A stretch of 64,000 bases of DNA from Nocardia abscessus NBRC 100374. GTDB taxonomy: Bacteria > Actinomycetota > Actinomycetes > Mycobacteriales > Mycobacteriaceae. The translations under genes were made by a program, and so were the position numbers. Below are positions 26,928 to 36,331 of this stretch, in pieces (positions within the stretch are counted from its first letter, which is position 1; each line of letters begins with the position of its first letter). Below the pieces are notes generated by a model. It was given only the letters and a program-made list of their open reading frames with translations, was not told the DNA's origin and ran no database searches. The stretch is from assembly GCF_000308455.1 (NCBI RefSeq), contig NZ_BAFP01000101.1, forward strand, positions 1 to 64,000. Reading direction: 5' to 3'.

Positions 26928-28442
26928 CTAGGCGTTCGCCGCGACCCCCGCGTGCCTCGGCGTGTTGTCGCCGCCGTCGACGAGGTTCAGCGCTTTGGAG
27001 GTCCAATCCCACACTTCGTGGAACAGCGCCGGGTTCTCGGAGAGCTTCACGCCCAGCGAGGGCACCATTTCCTTCAGCTTCGGCGTCCACTCGGCGTACT
27101 CCTGCGGGAAGCAGCGCTGCAGGACGTCCAGCATGGCGGTGACACAGGTGGACGCGCCCGGGGAGGCGCCGAGCAGACCGGCGATCGAGCCGTCCTGCGC
27201 GGCGATCACGGCGGTGCCGAACTCGAGCACGCCGCCCACGCCCTTGCGGCGGATCACCTGCACACGCTGGCCCGCGGTGATCAGCTCCCAGTCCCTGCCC
27301 TCGGCGCGCGGGATGAACTCCGACAGCGTGATCACCTTGCCCGATTCGGACTTCAGCAGCTCACTGACCAGGTACTTGGTCAGACCGAGCTCGGTGACGC
27401 CGACACCGAGCAGCGAGAAGATGTTGTTCGGGCGCACCGACTTGAACAGGTCGGTGTTCTTGCCGTCCTTGAGGAACTTCGGCGTCCAGCCCGCGTACGG
27501 GCCGAACAGCAGGCCCGGCTTGCCCTTGATCACGCGGGTGTCCAAGTGCGGCACCGACATCGGCGGAGCGCCGACCGCGGCCTTGCCGTACACCTTGGCC
27601 TCGTGCTGATGGATGAGCGCCGGGTTGACGCAGCGGAAGAACTGACCGCTGACCGGGAAGCCGCCGAATCCCTTGGCCTCCTTGATGTTCGCCTTCTGCA
27701 GCAGCGGCAGCGCGCCGCCGCCCGCGCCGACGAACACGAATTTGCTGATCAGCCTGCGGGTTTCCCTGGTGCGGACGTTGCGCACCGTGACCAGCCAGGA
27801 CCCGTCGGACTGCTTGGACAGGTCGCGCACCTCGTTGCCGAAGGCCAGGTCGACGCCGGAGGCGCCGAGGTAGGCGAGCAGCTCCTGGGTGAGGGAGCCG
27901 AAGTCGATGTCGGTGCCGCCGTCGGTCCAGTTCAATGCGATCGGATCGGAGAAGTCCCGCCCGCGCGCCATCAACGGCAACCGCCGGGTGAACTCGTCGG
28001 GGCTGTCGATGTACTCCATGCCCTCGAACAGCGGGTGCGGCGCCAGCGCTTCGTACCGCTTGCGCAGGTACTCCACGTTGTCGGCGCCGTGCACGAAGCT
28101 GACGTGCGGAATCGGGTTGATGAAGGCGGACGGATCGCGCAGGATGCCGTTCTCCACGCCGTAGGACCAGAACTGGCGCGAGACCTGGAAGCGCTCGTTG
28201 ATGTCGACCGCCTTGGTGATGTCCACCGAGCCGTCGGCGTTCTGCGGGCTGTAGTTCAGCTCGCAGAGCGCGGAGTGCCCGGTGCCCGCGTTGTTCCACG
28301 GATCGCTGCTCTCCGCGGCGGCGGCGTCCAGCCGCTCGAACAGGGAGATCGACCAGTTCGGCTGCAGCTGCCGCAGCAGCGCGCCGAGAGTGGCACTCAT
28401 GATGCCGGCACCGATGAGTACTACATCGGTCTTTTCAGTCAT
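26928..28442 (-). CDS. mqo: Malate:quinone oxidoreductase
   Basis: FAD-dependent membrane-associated enzyme that oxidises malate to oxaloacetate with quinone as acceptor, acting in the TCA cycle. The FAD-binding N-terminus is TDVVLIGAGIMSATLG; WNNAGTGHSALCELNY and KFVFVGAGGGALPLLQKA are family hallmarks; the C-terminus has LLGASPGASTCVTAMLDVL. The 504 residues from the ATG at 28442 match the family length. A GTG at 28457 is an alternative start. Confidence 0.96.
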   Translation of the reverse strand: MTEKTDVVLIGAGIMSATLGALLRQLQPNWSISLFERLDAAAAESSDPWNNAGTGHSALCELNYSPQNADGSVDITKAVDINERFQVSRQFWSYGVENGILRDPSAFINPIPHVSFVHGADNVEYLRKRYEALAPHPLFEGMEYIDSPDEFTRRLPLMARGRDFSDPIALNWTDGGTDIDFGSLTQELLAYLGASGVDLAFGNEVRDLSKQSDGSWLVTVRNVRTRETRRLISKFVFVGAGGGALPLLQKANIKEAKGFGGFPVSGQFFRCVNPALIHQHEAKVYGKAAVGAPPMSVPHLDTRVIKGKPGLLFGPYAGWTPKFLKDGKNTDLFKSVRPNNIFSLLGVGVTELGLTKYLVSELLKSESGKVITLSEFIPRAEGRDWELITAGQRVQVIRRKGVGGVLEFGTAVIAAQDGSIAGLLGASPGASTCVTAMLDVLQRCFPQEYAEWTPKLKEMVPSLGVKLSENPALFHEVWDWTSKALNLVDGGDNTPRHAGVAANA

Positions 28443-28741
28443 GGCAGCGTTCGGCACGGGTAGATCGACTTCCTTGTCCTTCTGCGCGGGCCCACCGGGC
28501 GGGTGGACCTGCCTGGGCACGGTGTGGTTGTGGCTCGGTCCCGGCGTCCGCCGGCACCGAACGGCATGGCGGGAGTCAGGTTACCCGCCGTTCACCTAAG
28601 CCCAATTGTGCACCTCACCACGCCGCGGCCCCGCAGCGAACCTGTGGAATGTGCGGAATGCGACAGAGATGGTCGTCACTTCGGCGGCCGGGTGACGGCC
28701 GTGGTCTGTCGGCGCTTGACGCCGTCCAATAGATTGGTCGC

Positions 28742-29818
28742 GTGACGAACGAACAGTCGCTTGCCGAGCCGGTCAGCACTTCTCCGGATGGCGGAGGCTG
28801 GCGCCCCGACGTCCTGGGCCCGCACTATCAGCAGCGCACGCTGCCCCTCGGTCCCGATCCCGACGGCGAAGGCGAGGTGGTTGCCACACTGGTGCGCTAC
28901 ACGCCCACCGGCGCCGTCGAGCAGACCGCGGGCGCGGTGCTCTACGTGCACGGATTCACCGACTACTTCTTCCAGGAGCACCTCGCCGAGCACTTCGCCG
29001 CGCGCGGGTTCCAGTTCTATGCACTCGACCTGCGCAAATGCGGCCGGTCGCTGCGCGACGGGCACACGCCGCACTATGTGACGGATCTCGCTTTCTACGA
29101 CCGGGAGCTCGCGGAGTCCCTGCGGATCATCCGGGCCGAGAACGGCGACGCTCCCGTCGTGCTCAACGCGCACTCCACCGGCGGGCTGGTCGTGTCGCTG
29201 TGGCTGGATCGGCTCAACCGTGCCCGGGGGACGGCCGCCGCGGGCATCACCGGCGTGGTGCTCAACAGCCCGTGGTTCGACCTGCAGGGTCCCGCGTACT
29301 ACCGGACCGTCGGCACGCCGATCATCAAGGCGGTCGGGCGGTTCCGGAAGATGGTCCAGCTGCCCGGCGGCGGCAAGATCAGCACCTACGGCGACAGCCT
29401 GCACCACTCGGTGTCCGGCGAGTGGAATTACAACTTGGACTGGAAGCCGTTGCAGGGCTTCCCGGTGCGGCTCGGCTGGCTGCGCGCCATCCGCAACGGC
29501 CACGCGCGGCTGCACCAGGGCCTCGACATCGGCGTGCCCTCGCTGATCCTGCGCTCCCGGATGACCAAGTTCGCCAAGGAGTACGGCCCCGCCGTGGACG
29601 TGGCCGACGCGGTGCTCGACGTCAAGCAGATCCAGCGCTGGTCGGGCTGCCTGGGCGATCGCACCAATATGGTGCCGATCGACGGCGCCAAGCACGACGT
29701 GTTCCTCTCCGGCCCCGAACCGCTGGCGCAGGCGTTCCGCGAGCTCGACAGCTGGCTCGACTGGCTCGCGGGCTATCAGGAAGCGGCGGGCGCGAAGTCA
29801 CCAGAGGCTGGTGCGTAG
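28742..29818 (+). CDS. Alpha/beta hydrolase (serine aminopeptidase S33-like lysophospholipase/monoacylglycerol lipase type)
   Basis: A 358-residue alpha/beta hydrolase. The oxyanion-hole region is YVHGFTDYFFQEH, the nucleophile elbow is LNAHSTGGLVVSLW (Ser near residue 148), and the catalytic His is in DGAKHDVFLSGP near the C-terminus. The pattern ALDLRKCGRSL is typical of the Hydrolase_4 (monoglyceride lipase-like) group. No signal peptide. The 3' end overlaps the following convergent gene by 21 bases. Confidence 0.88.
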   Translation: MTNEQSLAEPVSTSPDGGGWRPDVLGPHYQQRTLPLGPDPDGEGEVVATLVRYTPTGAVEQTAGAVLYVHGFTDYFFQEHLAEHFAARGFQFYALDLRKCGRSLRDGHTPHYVTDLAFYDRELAESLRIIRAENGDAPVVLNAHSTGGLVVSLWLDRLNRARGTAAAGITGVVLNSPWFDLQGPAYYRTVGTPIIKAVGRFRKMVQLPGGGKISTYGDSLHHSVSGEWNYNLDWKPLQGFPVRLGWLRAIRNGHARLHQGLDIGVPSLILRSRMTKFAKEYGPAVDVADAVLDVKQIQRWSGCLGDRTNMVPIDGAKHDVFLSGPEPLAQAFRELDSWLDWLAGYQEAAGAKSPEAGA

Positions 29819-30361
29819 CACGATCTCGGTGGCCAGCTCATGGTCGGCTTCGGTGGCCACGTTGGTGACGTCGACCTCGACCACCCGAAATTCGCCGTAG
29901 ACGAACCGGCCCGATGTGTCGGCCACCGAGCGCGGCAGATTCTTGGTGACCAGCAGCGTGGTCGGCACCTCGACCGGGCCGGTGGCCGCGTCCGCCACCG
30001 TGCCGTCGGCGCCGGGCGTGGCCGGGTGGCCGTGATCGGCCACGACCAGGCTCTGGAAACGGCCGAATACGCGTGCGCACGCCTGCCAAGCCAGCACCGC
30101 GCCCGTCCCGCGCCCGGCCACATTCACCCACGGCAGCCCGAGCGCGTCCAGGATCGCGGTCACCCCGGCCGGGTCGAGACCCTCGATCGATTCCACCGCG
30201 AAGGTGCGCAGATCCGAGGTGTGCAGGCGGGCGCACACCTGATCGAAGACGTCCGCCGCGTCACCGGCGTCGGGCAGCAGGAGCACGCTGTGCCGGGATT
30301 CCGGTCCGTCGATCCGCACGGTCCACGCCCGGTCACCGACCGTGATCTGCCGAGATTCCAT
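29798..30361 (-). CDS. Alpha/beta-hydrolase-fold protein without a nucleophile serine
   Basis: A 187-residue protein with alpha/beta hydrolase-like order of strands: VLLLPDAGDAADVFDQV, LPWVNVAGRGTGAVLAW, and a later SLVVADHGHPA. Where active hydrolases have GxSxG, the elbow here reads GRGTG, with Gly instead of Ser, so it is probably catalytically inactive or uses another chemistry. Shorter than typical (250-300 aa). Role unknown; its 3' end overlaps the upstream hydrolase gene tail to tail. Confidence 0.6.
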   Translation of the reverse strand: MESRQITVGDRAWTVRIDGPESRHSVLLLPDAGDAADVFDQVCARLHTSDLRTFAVESIEGLDPAGVTAILDALGLPWVNVAGRGTGAVLAWQACARVFGRFQSLVVADHGHPATPGADGTVADAATGPVEVPTTLLVTKNLPRSVADTSGRFVYGEFRVVEVDVTNVATEADHELATEIVLRTSLW

Positions 30362-30416
30362 GCCGAATCACGCTACACGGATCAGGGCACCGCGGCGGCC
30401 GGTCGGGGTGGCGGAT

Positions 30417-30809
30417 TCAGGCGAGCAGGCGCATCCCGGCCTGCTCACCTGCGTTGTGATCGAAGGTGACGGTAAGGTCACACCCGGCCTCCTGGCCGAG
30501 CTGCTGGATCAGCGCGTCGGCGAAGTCGGCGCCGTCGGCGGCCCGGCGCAGCGCCTGACGCACGGTGTCGGCGCGTTCGACGACGATCTCGCTGGAATCG
30601 AGCAGTCCGAGCAGCACGTCGGTGACCGCCTCGGGGTCCTGTTTGTAGCCGCGCCGCAGTACCCAGTGGATCTCCGCGAGGACGATCATCGTGATGTAGC
30701 CGGGTTTGCTCTCGCTGAGCCCGTCGATCACCTGGTTGGCCCGGGCGGACTGTTCCGGATCGTCCTGGGTCAGGTAGCGGATCAGCACGTTCGCGTCCAG
30801 GCCGATCAT
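30417..30809 (-). CDS. vapC: VapC-type PIN-domain toxin
   Basis: PIN-domain RNase of 130 residues. The acidic active-site residues are visible: Asp in MIGLDANVLIRYL, Glu in IVLAEIHWVL, and the Asp residues of DGADFADALI and VTFDHNA. Such toxins cut tRNA or rRNA and are held inactive by the cognate antitoxin. The ATG overlaps the stop of the AbrB-type antitoxin gene (ATGA), the usual coupling for vapBC. Confidence 0.92.
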   Translation of the reverse strand: MIGLDANVLIRYLTQDDPEQSARANQVIDGLSESKPGYITMIVLAEIHWVLRRGYKQDPEAVTDVLLGLLDSSEIVVERADTVRQALRRAADGADFADALIQQLGQEAGCDLTVTFDHNAGEQAGMRLLA

Positions 30810-31093
30810 CGCGGCTTGCCTTCCACGACGTTGCCCGTGATCGCCTCGTTCATCTCGGCCAGGCCGATCGGCGAGCCGGACCAGCCCACGATGCCCTTCA
30901 GCGACTTGATCGTGCGCGTTTCGGGCACCAGTTCATAGGTGCCGTTGGGAGTGGGCACGAAGGCGACCCGCACGCCCGTACGCAAACCCATCGCCACGCG
31001 CACATCGATCGGGATCGTGATCTGCCCCTTACTGGTGACCGCCGCCGACACCACGTTCCCCCCTCGGCTGCTGGGTCTCTTCTCCGCCGCCAT
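30806..31093 (-). CDS. vapB: VapB-type AbrB/MazE-fold antitoxin
   Basis: A 95-residue DNA-binding antitoxin. The AbrB/SpoVT swapped-hairpin domain is VTSKGQITIPIDVRVAMGL near residues 19-37, followed by a C-terminal tail that would bind VapC. ATG at 31093 has GAGGAAG upstream. Longer N-terminal region than most VapB (extra RPSSRGGN segment). It probably represses its own operon. Pair with vapC directly downstream. Confidence 0.88.
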   Translation of the reverse strand: MAAEKRPSSRGGNVVSAAVTSKGQITIPIDVRVAMGLRTGVRVAFVPTPNGTYELVPETRTIKSLKGIVGWSGSPIGLAEMNEAITGNVVEGKPR

Positions 31094-31181
31094 CTTCCTC
31101 ACACCCGACCATGCTCGTTCAGCCCACGCCTTACCCGGAGCCGAATTCCTTACTGCAAGGTAAGGCGCTGGGTGGCGCGCG

Positions 31182-32720
31182 TCAACCGATACGGCCGCTC
31201 GCGCCGATCGCCTCGGTCGCCAGGATGGGCAATCCGGCGGGCGCACCCTCGGCGAGCAGGCGCTCGAGCGCGGCCAGATCGAGGTGGGCTTCGATCAGAT
31301 CGGCCAGCAGATCGAGCTGGGCGGTACGCACCTCGGTGACCGAAACATCCTCGGCGACAACGAAACCCGACCGGCCCGCGGCCACGGCGACCGCGCGGAG
31401 CCAATCGCGGCGCAACTCGTCGGATTCCAGCAGCCCGTGCAGGTGAGTGCCCCACACCGCACCGCGGACACTGCCTTCCGGCTCGCCGTCGACGGTGAGC
31501 CACGCCGGGTCACCGTTGTGCGTGACACGTCCGTGGTGGATCTCGTAGCCGCGCACCGCGACGCCCGCCGCGTGCCCCGCGCTACGACGCAGCACCTTCG
31601 ACTCGGCGAACTCGACGGTCAGGTCCAGCAGCCCGAGTCCGTCGACCGCGCCCGCACCGGACTCGACCGGGTCGATGATGCGGGTGCCGAGCATCTGGTA
31701 TCCGCCGCACACACCCAGAATCGGTCCGCCCACGGCGGCGCGTGCCCGCAGCGCGTCGGCGATGCCGCTACTGCGCAACCATCGCAGATCCGACACCGTC
31801 GCCTTGCTGCCCGGCAGGACCACCAGGTCGGCGCCCGCCAGGCGGGAGGGCTCGTTCACCCAGCGCACCGCGACGCCGGGCTCGCAGGCCAGCGCCTCGA
31901 CGTCGGTGGAGTTGGAGATGCGCGGCAGCCGGATCGCGGCGACGGTCAGCCATTCGGCCCCCACCGGCGGGCGGGGACGGCCGACCGGCGCGTCGGCGAG
32001 GGTGCTCAGCGAGTCCTCCGCATCGATCCAGAGGTCTTCGGCGTATGGGAGCACGCCGAGGGTGGGACGGCCGGTGAGTTCGGCCAGGCGTTCCAGCCCC
32101 GGCCGCAGCAACTCGACCGCGCCGCGGAATTTGTTGACGACGAACCCCGAGATCAATCGCTGGTCTTCGGGTTCCAGGATGGCGACCGTGCCGAACAGGT
32201 GGGCGAGCACGCCGCCGCGGTCGATGTCCCCGACCAGCAGCACCGGCAGGCCCGCGGCACGCGCGAGACCCATGTTCGCCAGGTCGGTCGCGCGCAGGTT
32301 GATCTCGGCGGGCGATCCGGCGCCCTCGCAGACGACCACGTCGAATTCGTCCCGCAGCGCCGCGAGTTCGGCGGCCACCACGCCCCGTAACTCCCGGCGA
32401 TGCCGGATGTAGTCCTCGGCGCCGACGGTGCCGACCGCCTTGCCCCGCACCACCAGCTGGGAACGCCGGTCACTGCCCGGCTTGAGCAGCACGGGATTGA
32501 ACCGCACGCTCGGCTCCAGCCCGCACGCCTGGGCCTGCAGCGCCTGCGCCCGGCCGATCTCCCCGCCGTCCAGCGTGACCACCGAGTTGTTGGACATGTT
32601 CTGCGCCTTGAACGGCGCGACGCGCACACCGCGCCGAGCCAGCATCCGGCAGATCCCGGCCACGACGACGCTCTTGCCCGCGTCCGAGGTCGTGCCCGCG
32701 ACCAGCAGCGCGCCCTTCAT
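31182..32720 (-). CDS. cobQ: Cobyric acid synthase
   Basis: Glutamine-dependent amidotransferase that amidates the b, d, e and g side chains of adenosyl-cobyrinic a,c-diamide. The 512-residue protein has the P-loop-like LLVAGTTSDAGKSVVVAGIC at the N-terminus and FKAQNMSNNSVVTLDGGEIG, and a triad-type GATase domain with ILGVCGGYQMLG (Cys) and GYEIHHGRV (His). Length is normal. It is on the same strand as the other cob genes but about 7 kb away, between vapBC and map. Confidence 0.96.
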   Translation of the reverse strand: MKGALLVAGTTSDAGKSVVVAGICRMLARRGVRVAPFKAQNMSNNSVVTLDGGEIGRAQALQAQACGLEPSVRFNPVLLKPGSDRRSQLVVRGKAVGTVGAEDYIRHRRELRGVVAAELAALRDEFDVVVCEGAGSPAEINLRATDLANMGLARAAGLPVLLVGDIDRGGVLAHLFGTVAILEPEDQRLISGFVVNKFRGAVELLRPGLERLAELTGRPTLGVLPYAEDLWIDAEDSLSTLADAPVGRPRPPVGAEWLTVAAIRLPRISNSTDVEALACEPGVAVRWVNEPSRLAGADLVVLPGSKATVSDLRWLRSSGIADALRARAAVGGPILGVCGGYQMLGTRIIDPVESGAGAVDGLGLLDLTVEFAESKVLRRSAGHAAGVAVRGYEIHHGRVTHNGDPAWLTVDGEPEGSVRGAVWGTHLHGLLESDELRRDWLRAVAVAAGRSGFVVAEDVSVTEVRTAQLDLLADLIEAHLDLAALERLLAEGAPAGLPILATEAIGASGRIG

Positions 32721-32790
32721 CGCGGGCTCGTCCGGTGCGCGGCCGCCCGGGACGTCCGGCCGACCGGATCGCGTCCGGTCCGGCCGCCGG

Positions 32791-33654
32791 TCACGGGAGG
32801 GTCAGGATCTCGGTCCCCGATTCGGTGACCACCAGGGTGTGCTCGAACTGCGCGGTCCACTTGCGGTCCTTGGTGACCACCGTCCAGCCGTCGTCCCAGA
32901 TCTCGTAGTCGATCCCGCCGAGGTTGATCATCGGCTCGATGGTGAACGTCATGCCCGGCTCGATGATGGTCTCCACGGCGGGCTGGTCATAGTGCAGCAC
33001 GACCAGGCCGCTGTGGAAGGTCGGACCGACACCGTGGCCGGTGAAGTCGCGGACCACGCCGTAGCCGAAACGATTGGCGTAGGACTCGATGACCCGGCCG
33101 ATCACGTTCAGCGCCCGGCCCGGCCGTACCGCCTTGATCGCCCGCATGGTGGCCTCCTCGGTCCGCTCGACCAGCAGGCGCACCTCCTCGTCGACGTCAC
33201 CGGCGAGGAAGGTCTTGTTGGTGTCGCCGTGCACGCCGTTGATGTAGGCGGTGACGTCGATGTTGACGATGTCACCGTCCTCGATCACGGTGGAGTCCGG
33301 GATGCCGTGGCAGATCACCTCGTTCAGCGAGGTGCAGCACGATTTCGGAAAGCCCTTGTAGCCCAGTGTCGACGGGTAGGCGCCGTGGTCGCACATGTAC
33401 TCGTGCGCGATGCGGTCCAGCTCGTCGGTGGTGACGCCGGGCGCCACCGCCTTGCCCGCCTCTTCCAGCGCCTGCGCGGCGATCTTGCCCGCGATCCGCA
33501 TCTTCTCGATCGTCTCCGCGGTCTGCACCCAGGGCTCGCGTCCCTCGTTGGCGGTCTTCTTCCACGCGTATTCCGGGCGCTCGATGGCGCGCGGAACTTC
33601 ACGGGTGGGCGACAGCGTGCCCGGGACGAGCGGCTTGCGGGTGCGGACAGACAT
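32791..33654 (-). CDS. map: Methionine aminopeptidase, type I
   Basis: Removes the initiator methionine. The 287-residue protein has the dinuclear metal ligands in order: Asp in INIDVTAYINGVHGDTNKTF (two Asp), His in FTGHGVGPTFHSGLVV, Glu in GMTFTIEPM and Glu in QFEHTLVVTESG. The N-terminal extension with PxxPxR-like residues (VPGTLSPTREVPRAIERP) matches the actinobacterial MapB type. ATG at 33654 is supported by that conserved N-terminus. Confidence 0.96.
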   Translation of the reverse strand: MSVRTRKPLVPGTLSPTREVPRAIERPEYAWKKTANEGREPWVQTAETIEKMRIAGKIAAQALEEAGKAVAPGVTTDELDRIAHEYMCDHGAYPSTLGYKGFPKSCCTSLNEVICHGIPDSTVIEDGDIVNIDVTAYINGVHGDTNKTFLAGDVDEEVRLLVERTEEATMRAIKAVRPGRALNVIGRVIESYANRFGYGVVRDFTGHGVGPTFHSGLVVLHYDQPAVETIIEPGMTFTIEPMINLGGIDYEIWDDGWTVVTKDRKWTAQFEHTLVVTESGTEILTLP

Positions 33655-34131
33655 AGCGAACAGCGTAATCGGCCCACCGCGCCGATGCCGTTCCCTGTCC
33701 CTGCGGTGACCCCCGCGCTCCCGGGGCGGCCTCGCCGGATCGACACGTCGAACTGCAACTGCCTTCGTTGCGGTTATCCCGGGGCGCCATCCGGGGAGCG
33801 GCCACGATGTGTGCCGGGCAGGAGCGCGGTCGCGATGCCGGAACAACCGTTCACTGGGCGCCGCGGAGCTCGGGCACAGCGCGACGAGCAAACTGGTCCT
33901 CGTGCGGCGCATGCTCGGCAGCCCGCGGGATGCGGGCCTTGTCCCGGGCCACCGAGGGGCACGGCGACGGCTGGTCGCTTGCCCGCTCCCCGCACAAGAT
34001 CACGCTCTGCGACGCGGACACCGTCGTCGAGGCGAGCCCATCCTGCCGCGCCGTCCGCATCCGCCCAGCGCCGAGTGCGACCCCAAAGACGGTCGCCGAC
34101 GCCGCGCGTCCGGTCGCCCTACCATGGGCGC
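33655..34131. other. 477-bp region without a supported gene
   Basis: Between the divergent map and DUF4126 genes. Frames are open by chance but none shows a ribosome binding site or a recognisable domain. It must hold the promoters of both genes. Confidence 0.6.
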
Positions 34132-34740
34132 GTGTCCGCACTACCTCTCATCTTCACCGCAGGCTGGGCCAGCGGCGTGAACGCCTACGCGGTGGTTCTG
34201 CTGCTCGGGCTCTTCGGCCGGTTCGGATTCGCCGATTCGGTGCCGGAAGCGTTGCAGCGCACCGACGTCCTGGTCGCGGCGGCGGTGTTGTTCCTGATCG
34301 AAGCCGTGGCGGACAAGATCCCCTATCTCGACTCGTTCTGGGACGCGGTGCACACCGTGGTGCGGCCGATCGCGGGCGCCGTGGTCGCGGCGCTGCTGGC
34401 CGGACAGGACGGATCGCTCTCGGAACTCGCCGCGGGCGCGGTGGGTGGTACGGCCGCGCTGGTGAGCCATCTGGTGAAGGCGGGAACGCGGATGGCCGTC
34501 AACACTTCTCCCGAGCCCGCCAGCAACATCGTGGTCAGCACCGCCGAGGACGTGACCGTCGCGGGCGTGGTCACGCTCGCCGTGTTCCACCCGGTGGCCG
34601 CGGCGGTGATCGCGGCGGTCCTGCTCGTCCTCGGCCTGGCGCTGGTGTACTTTTGCGCGAGCCGGATCCGTCGTTATCGCCGGCGGCGGCGCGCTCGCCG
34701 GGCGGCAGGCACGCGTAGCCGAGGATTAGTTGCGGAGTGA
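34132..34740 (+). CDS. DUF4126-type small integral membrane protein
   Basis: A 202-residue membrane protein with four or five hydrophobic helices. The pattern LIFTAGWASGVNAYAVVLLLG, the DSFWDAVHTVVRPIAGAVVA stretch and the polar SNIVVSTAEDVTVAG loop match the DUF4126 family. GTG at 34132 begins MSALPLIF. The last 30 residues are strongly basic (RIRRYRRRRRARR), so the C-terminus is likely cytoplasmic. Function unknown. Confidence 0.75.
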   Translation: MSALPLIFTAGWASGVNAYAVVLLLGLFGRFGFADSVPEALQRTDVLVAAAVLFLIEAVADKIPYLDSFWDAVHTVVRPIAGAVVAALLAGQDGSLSELAAGAVGGTAALVSHLVKAGTRMAVNTSPEPASNIVVSTAEDVTVAGVVTLAVFHPVAAAVIAAVLLVLGLALVYFCASRIRRYRRRRRARRAAGTRSRGLVAE

Positions 34741-34958
34741 TTGCCAGACAGCGGGATCGGTCACGGGCGTGCCGCGCCAGTCGACTACGCGGCACGCCGG
34801 GCGGGGCGCCCCGTTGCGCCCGCCGTCACTGTGCCGGCGACGAGATCGCCCGGCTGAAGCCACTGGTCGGATGACTCGGCGCCGGGACGTCGCCATTCGG
34901 ACGTGTGACGCTGCGGGGCAGTGTCACTACCGCGGACGAGACCACCGTCGCGACGAGT

Positions 34959-35402
34959 TCATTGTTCGGGCAAACGGCGGCGGCCACCGGCCACGTCGGT
35001 TACCAGATCAGTGTACCCGTCGACCAGTTCGGCCAGCTGATACCAATGTTTATGGGTATTGTCGCTGCGCCCGCCCTCGGTGTGAATGACCTGATTCGCA
35101 TCCACCCAGCTGCGCGCCATTCGATCCACTACGGCGCCGAGGGTTTCGGTGTGCAGCGAGGCCCCATTGCGATGCTGGGGAATCTCCTGCGTGACCCAGT
35201 CGTTGATGTCGTCGACGAGTTCACGTCTGCGACAGTCGATTTCGGCGATCAGCGCGGTGTCCAGCACCTGCGCACGACGCTGGTGCAGTTCGGCTAGTGC
35301 GTGCGCGGACCGTAGCAGTTCCCGATCTTGGAAACGCCGCCCTTGGAAAGCACACAACAATTGCGGCGCGGTCGGTAAGGCACCGACCGTCGGCGCGCTC
35401 AT
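34959..35402 (-). CDS. DUF4254 protein (copy A)
   Basis: A 147-residue helical protein of the DUF4254 family. Shared features with two other genes in this window are the LL.AF...RF segment, ALAELHQRRAQ, an IDCRRRELVDDINDWV stretch, LHTETLGAVVDRMA and the tail GYTDLVTDVAGGRRRLPEQ. No catalytic motif is evident; the conserved His and Glu in LHTETLG could bind something. Lower G+C than its neighbours. Function unknown. Confidence 0.7.
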   Translation of the reverse strand: MSAPTVGALPTAPQLLCAFQGRRFQDRELLRSAHALAELHQRRAQVLDTALIAEIDCRRRELVDDINDWVTQEIPQHRNGASLHTETLGAVVDRMARSWVDANQVIHTEGGRSDNTHKHWYQLAELVDGYTDLVTDVAGGRRRLPEQ

Positions 35403-35789
35403 CGCCGTACTCCGAGTTCACCCGACACCAACGCGCTTTGTACCAACATAATTGGCTCTCGATTCCGTTATCCCGGTCATCGGATCGGTTGTCACAACTA
35501 GGCTAGCTGGATCATGCACGTACAGATGCAAGAACGCAAGATTGCGTCTGCATTTCTGCGGTTAAGGACTCCTGACAGCACCTGGAGACCCAGAGCAGAC
35601 CGGCCGCAACCTTTTTCGGCGCTGATGGCAAGCGGTGTCCGCTCCGGTCGGCGCCCCGGAACGAGGCCGATCACCTCCGCGCGTGCATACTTCCGGACAT
35701 CTTCGCGAGCGCACATCCGCACTCCCGTACGAATTCGCCCACTGTTACCGACCTTCGGTTGCCGGTCATAGACAACCACCCGGCGTCGG
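35403..35789. other. 387-bp region without a supported gene
   Basis: Somewhat less G+C-rich than the surroundings. An 85-codon plus-strand frame (35514-35771) starts MHVQMQERKIASAFLRL, but there is no clear ribosome binding site or known domain, so I do not call it. Confidence 0.5.
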
Positions 35790-36170
35790 TCAGAGCTGGG
35801 TCGCGGCCGCGAGCAGCGTGAGCGCGGGCAACGTGCCCTGCACCACCGCACCCCTGACGAACCGGCGGTCGTGCGCCACCAGAACCACAGCCGCGGCCAG
35901 CATCGACCCGCACCCCGACAGCACCAGCGCCCATCCCGCTTCCGGCACCGACCGCAGGATCGCCACGCCGACCAGTGTCGCCACCGCGAGAAACAGGTTG
36001 TAGAAGCCTTGATTGAACGCCCACGGCCGAGCCGCGGCCAGTTCGGCTTCGGAAACTCGGAAGACCCCCTTGTGCACCGCGGGGTCGGCGAACCGCACGG
36101 ACTCCATGACGAAGATGCCGACATGGAGCAGAGCGGCCGCGACGGCGAGCACCTGTACCACCCAGAGCAT
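35790..36170 (-). CDS. DUF1304 small membrane protein
   Basis: A 126-residue protein with four hydrophobic helices. The N-terminal VVQVLAVAAALLHVGIFVME, the RPWAFNQGFYNLFLAVA segment and GTLPALTLLA at the end fit the DUF1304 family of small four-helix membrane proteins. ATG at 36170 is at the family N-terminus. Function unknown. Single gene. Confidence 0.85.
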   Translation of the reverse strand: MLWVVQVLAVAAALLHVGIFVMESVRFADPAVHKGVFRVSEAELAAARPWAFNQGFYNLFLAVATLVGVAILRSVPEAGWALVLSGCGSMLAAAVVLVAHDRRFVRGAVVQGTLPALTLLAAATQL

Positions 36171-36331
36171 TCGACCTCCTCACGAAGCGCATCGACCGGA
36201 AGACGCCGGCCACGGATCCCGTGCAGACCTGAGCGACTGCGGTGCGCCGAGGCATCCTATGACCCGAGCCGCGGGAGGACGCGCAACACACCGGCGACAC
36301 GCCGCCGCGCGGGCGCACTCGCCCTGAGCGG

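Noticed and set aside
32428..34131. Long open frame running upstream into the DUF4126 gene
   Set aside because: Only the part from 34132 shows family similarity; the rest lies opposite cobQ and map and has shadow composition.
35514..35771. 85-codon plus-strand frame
   Set aside because: No ribosome binding site or family similarity, and the Arg-rich C-terminal half looks like antisense composition.
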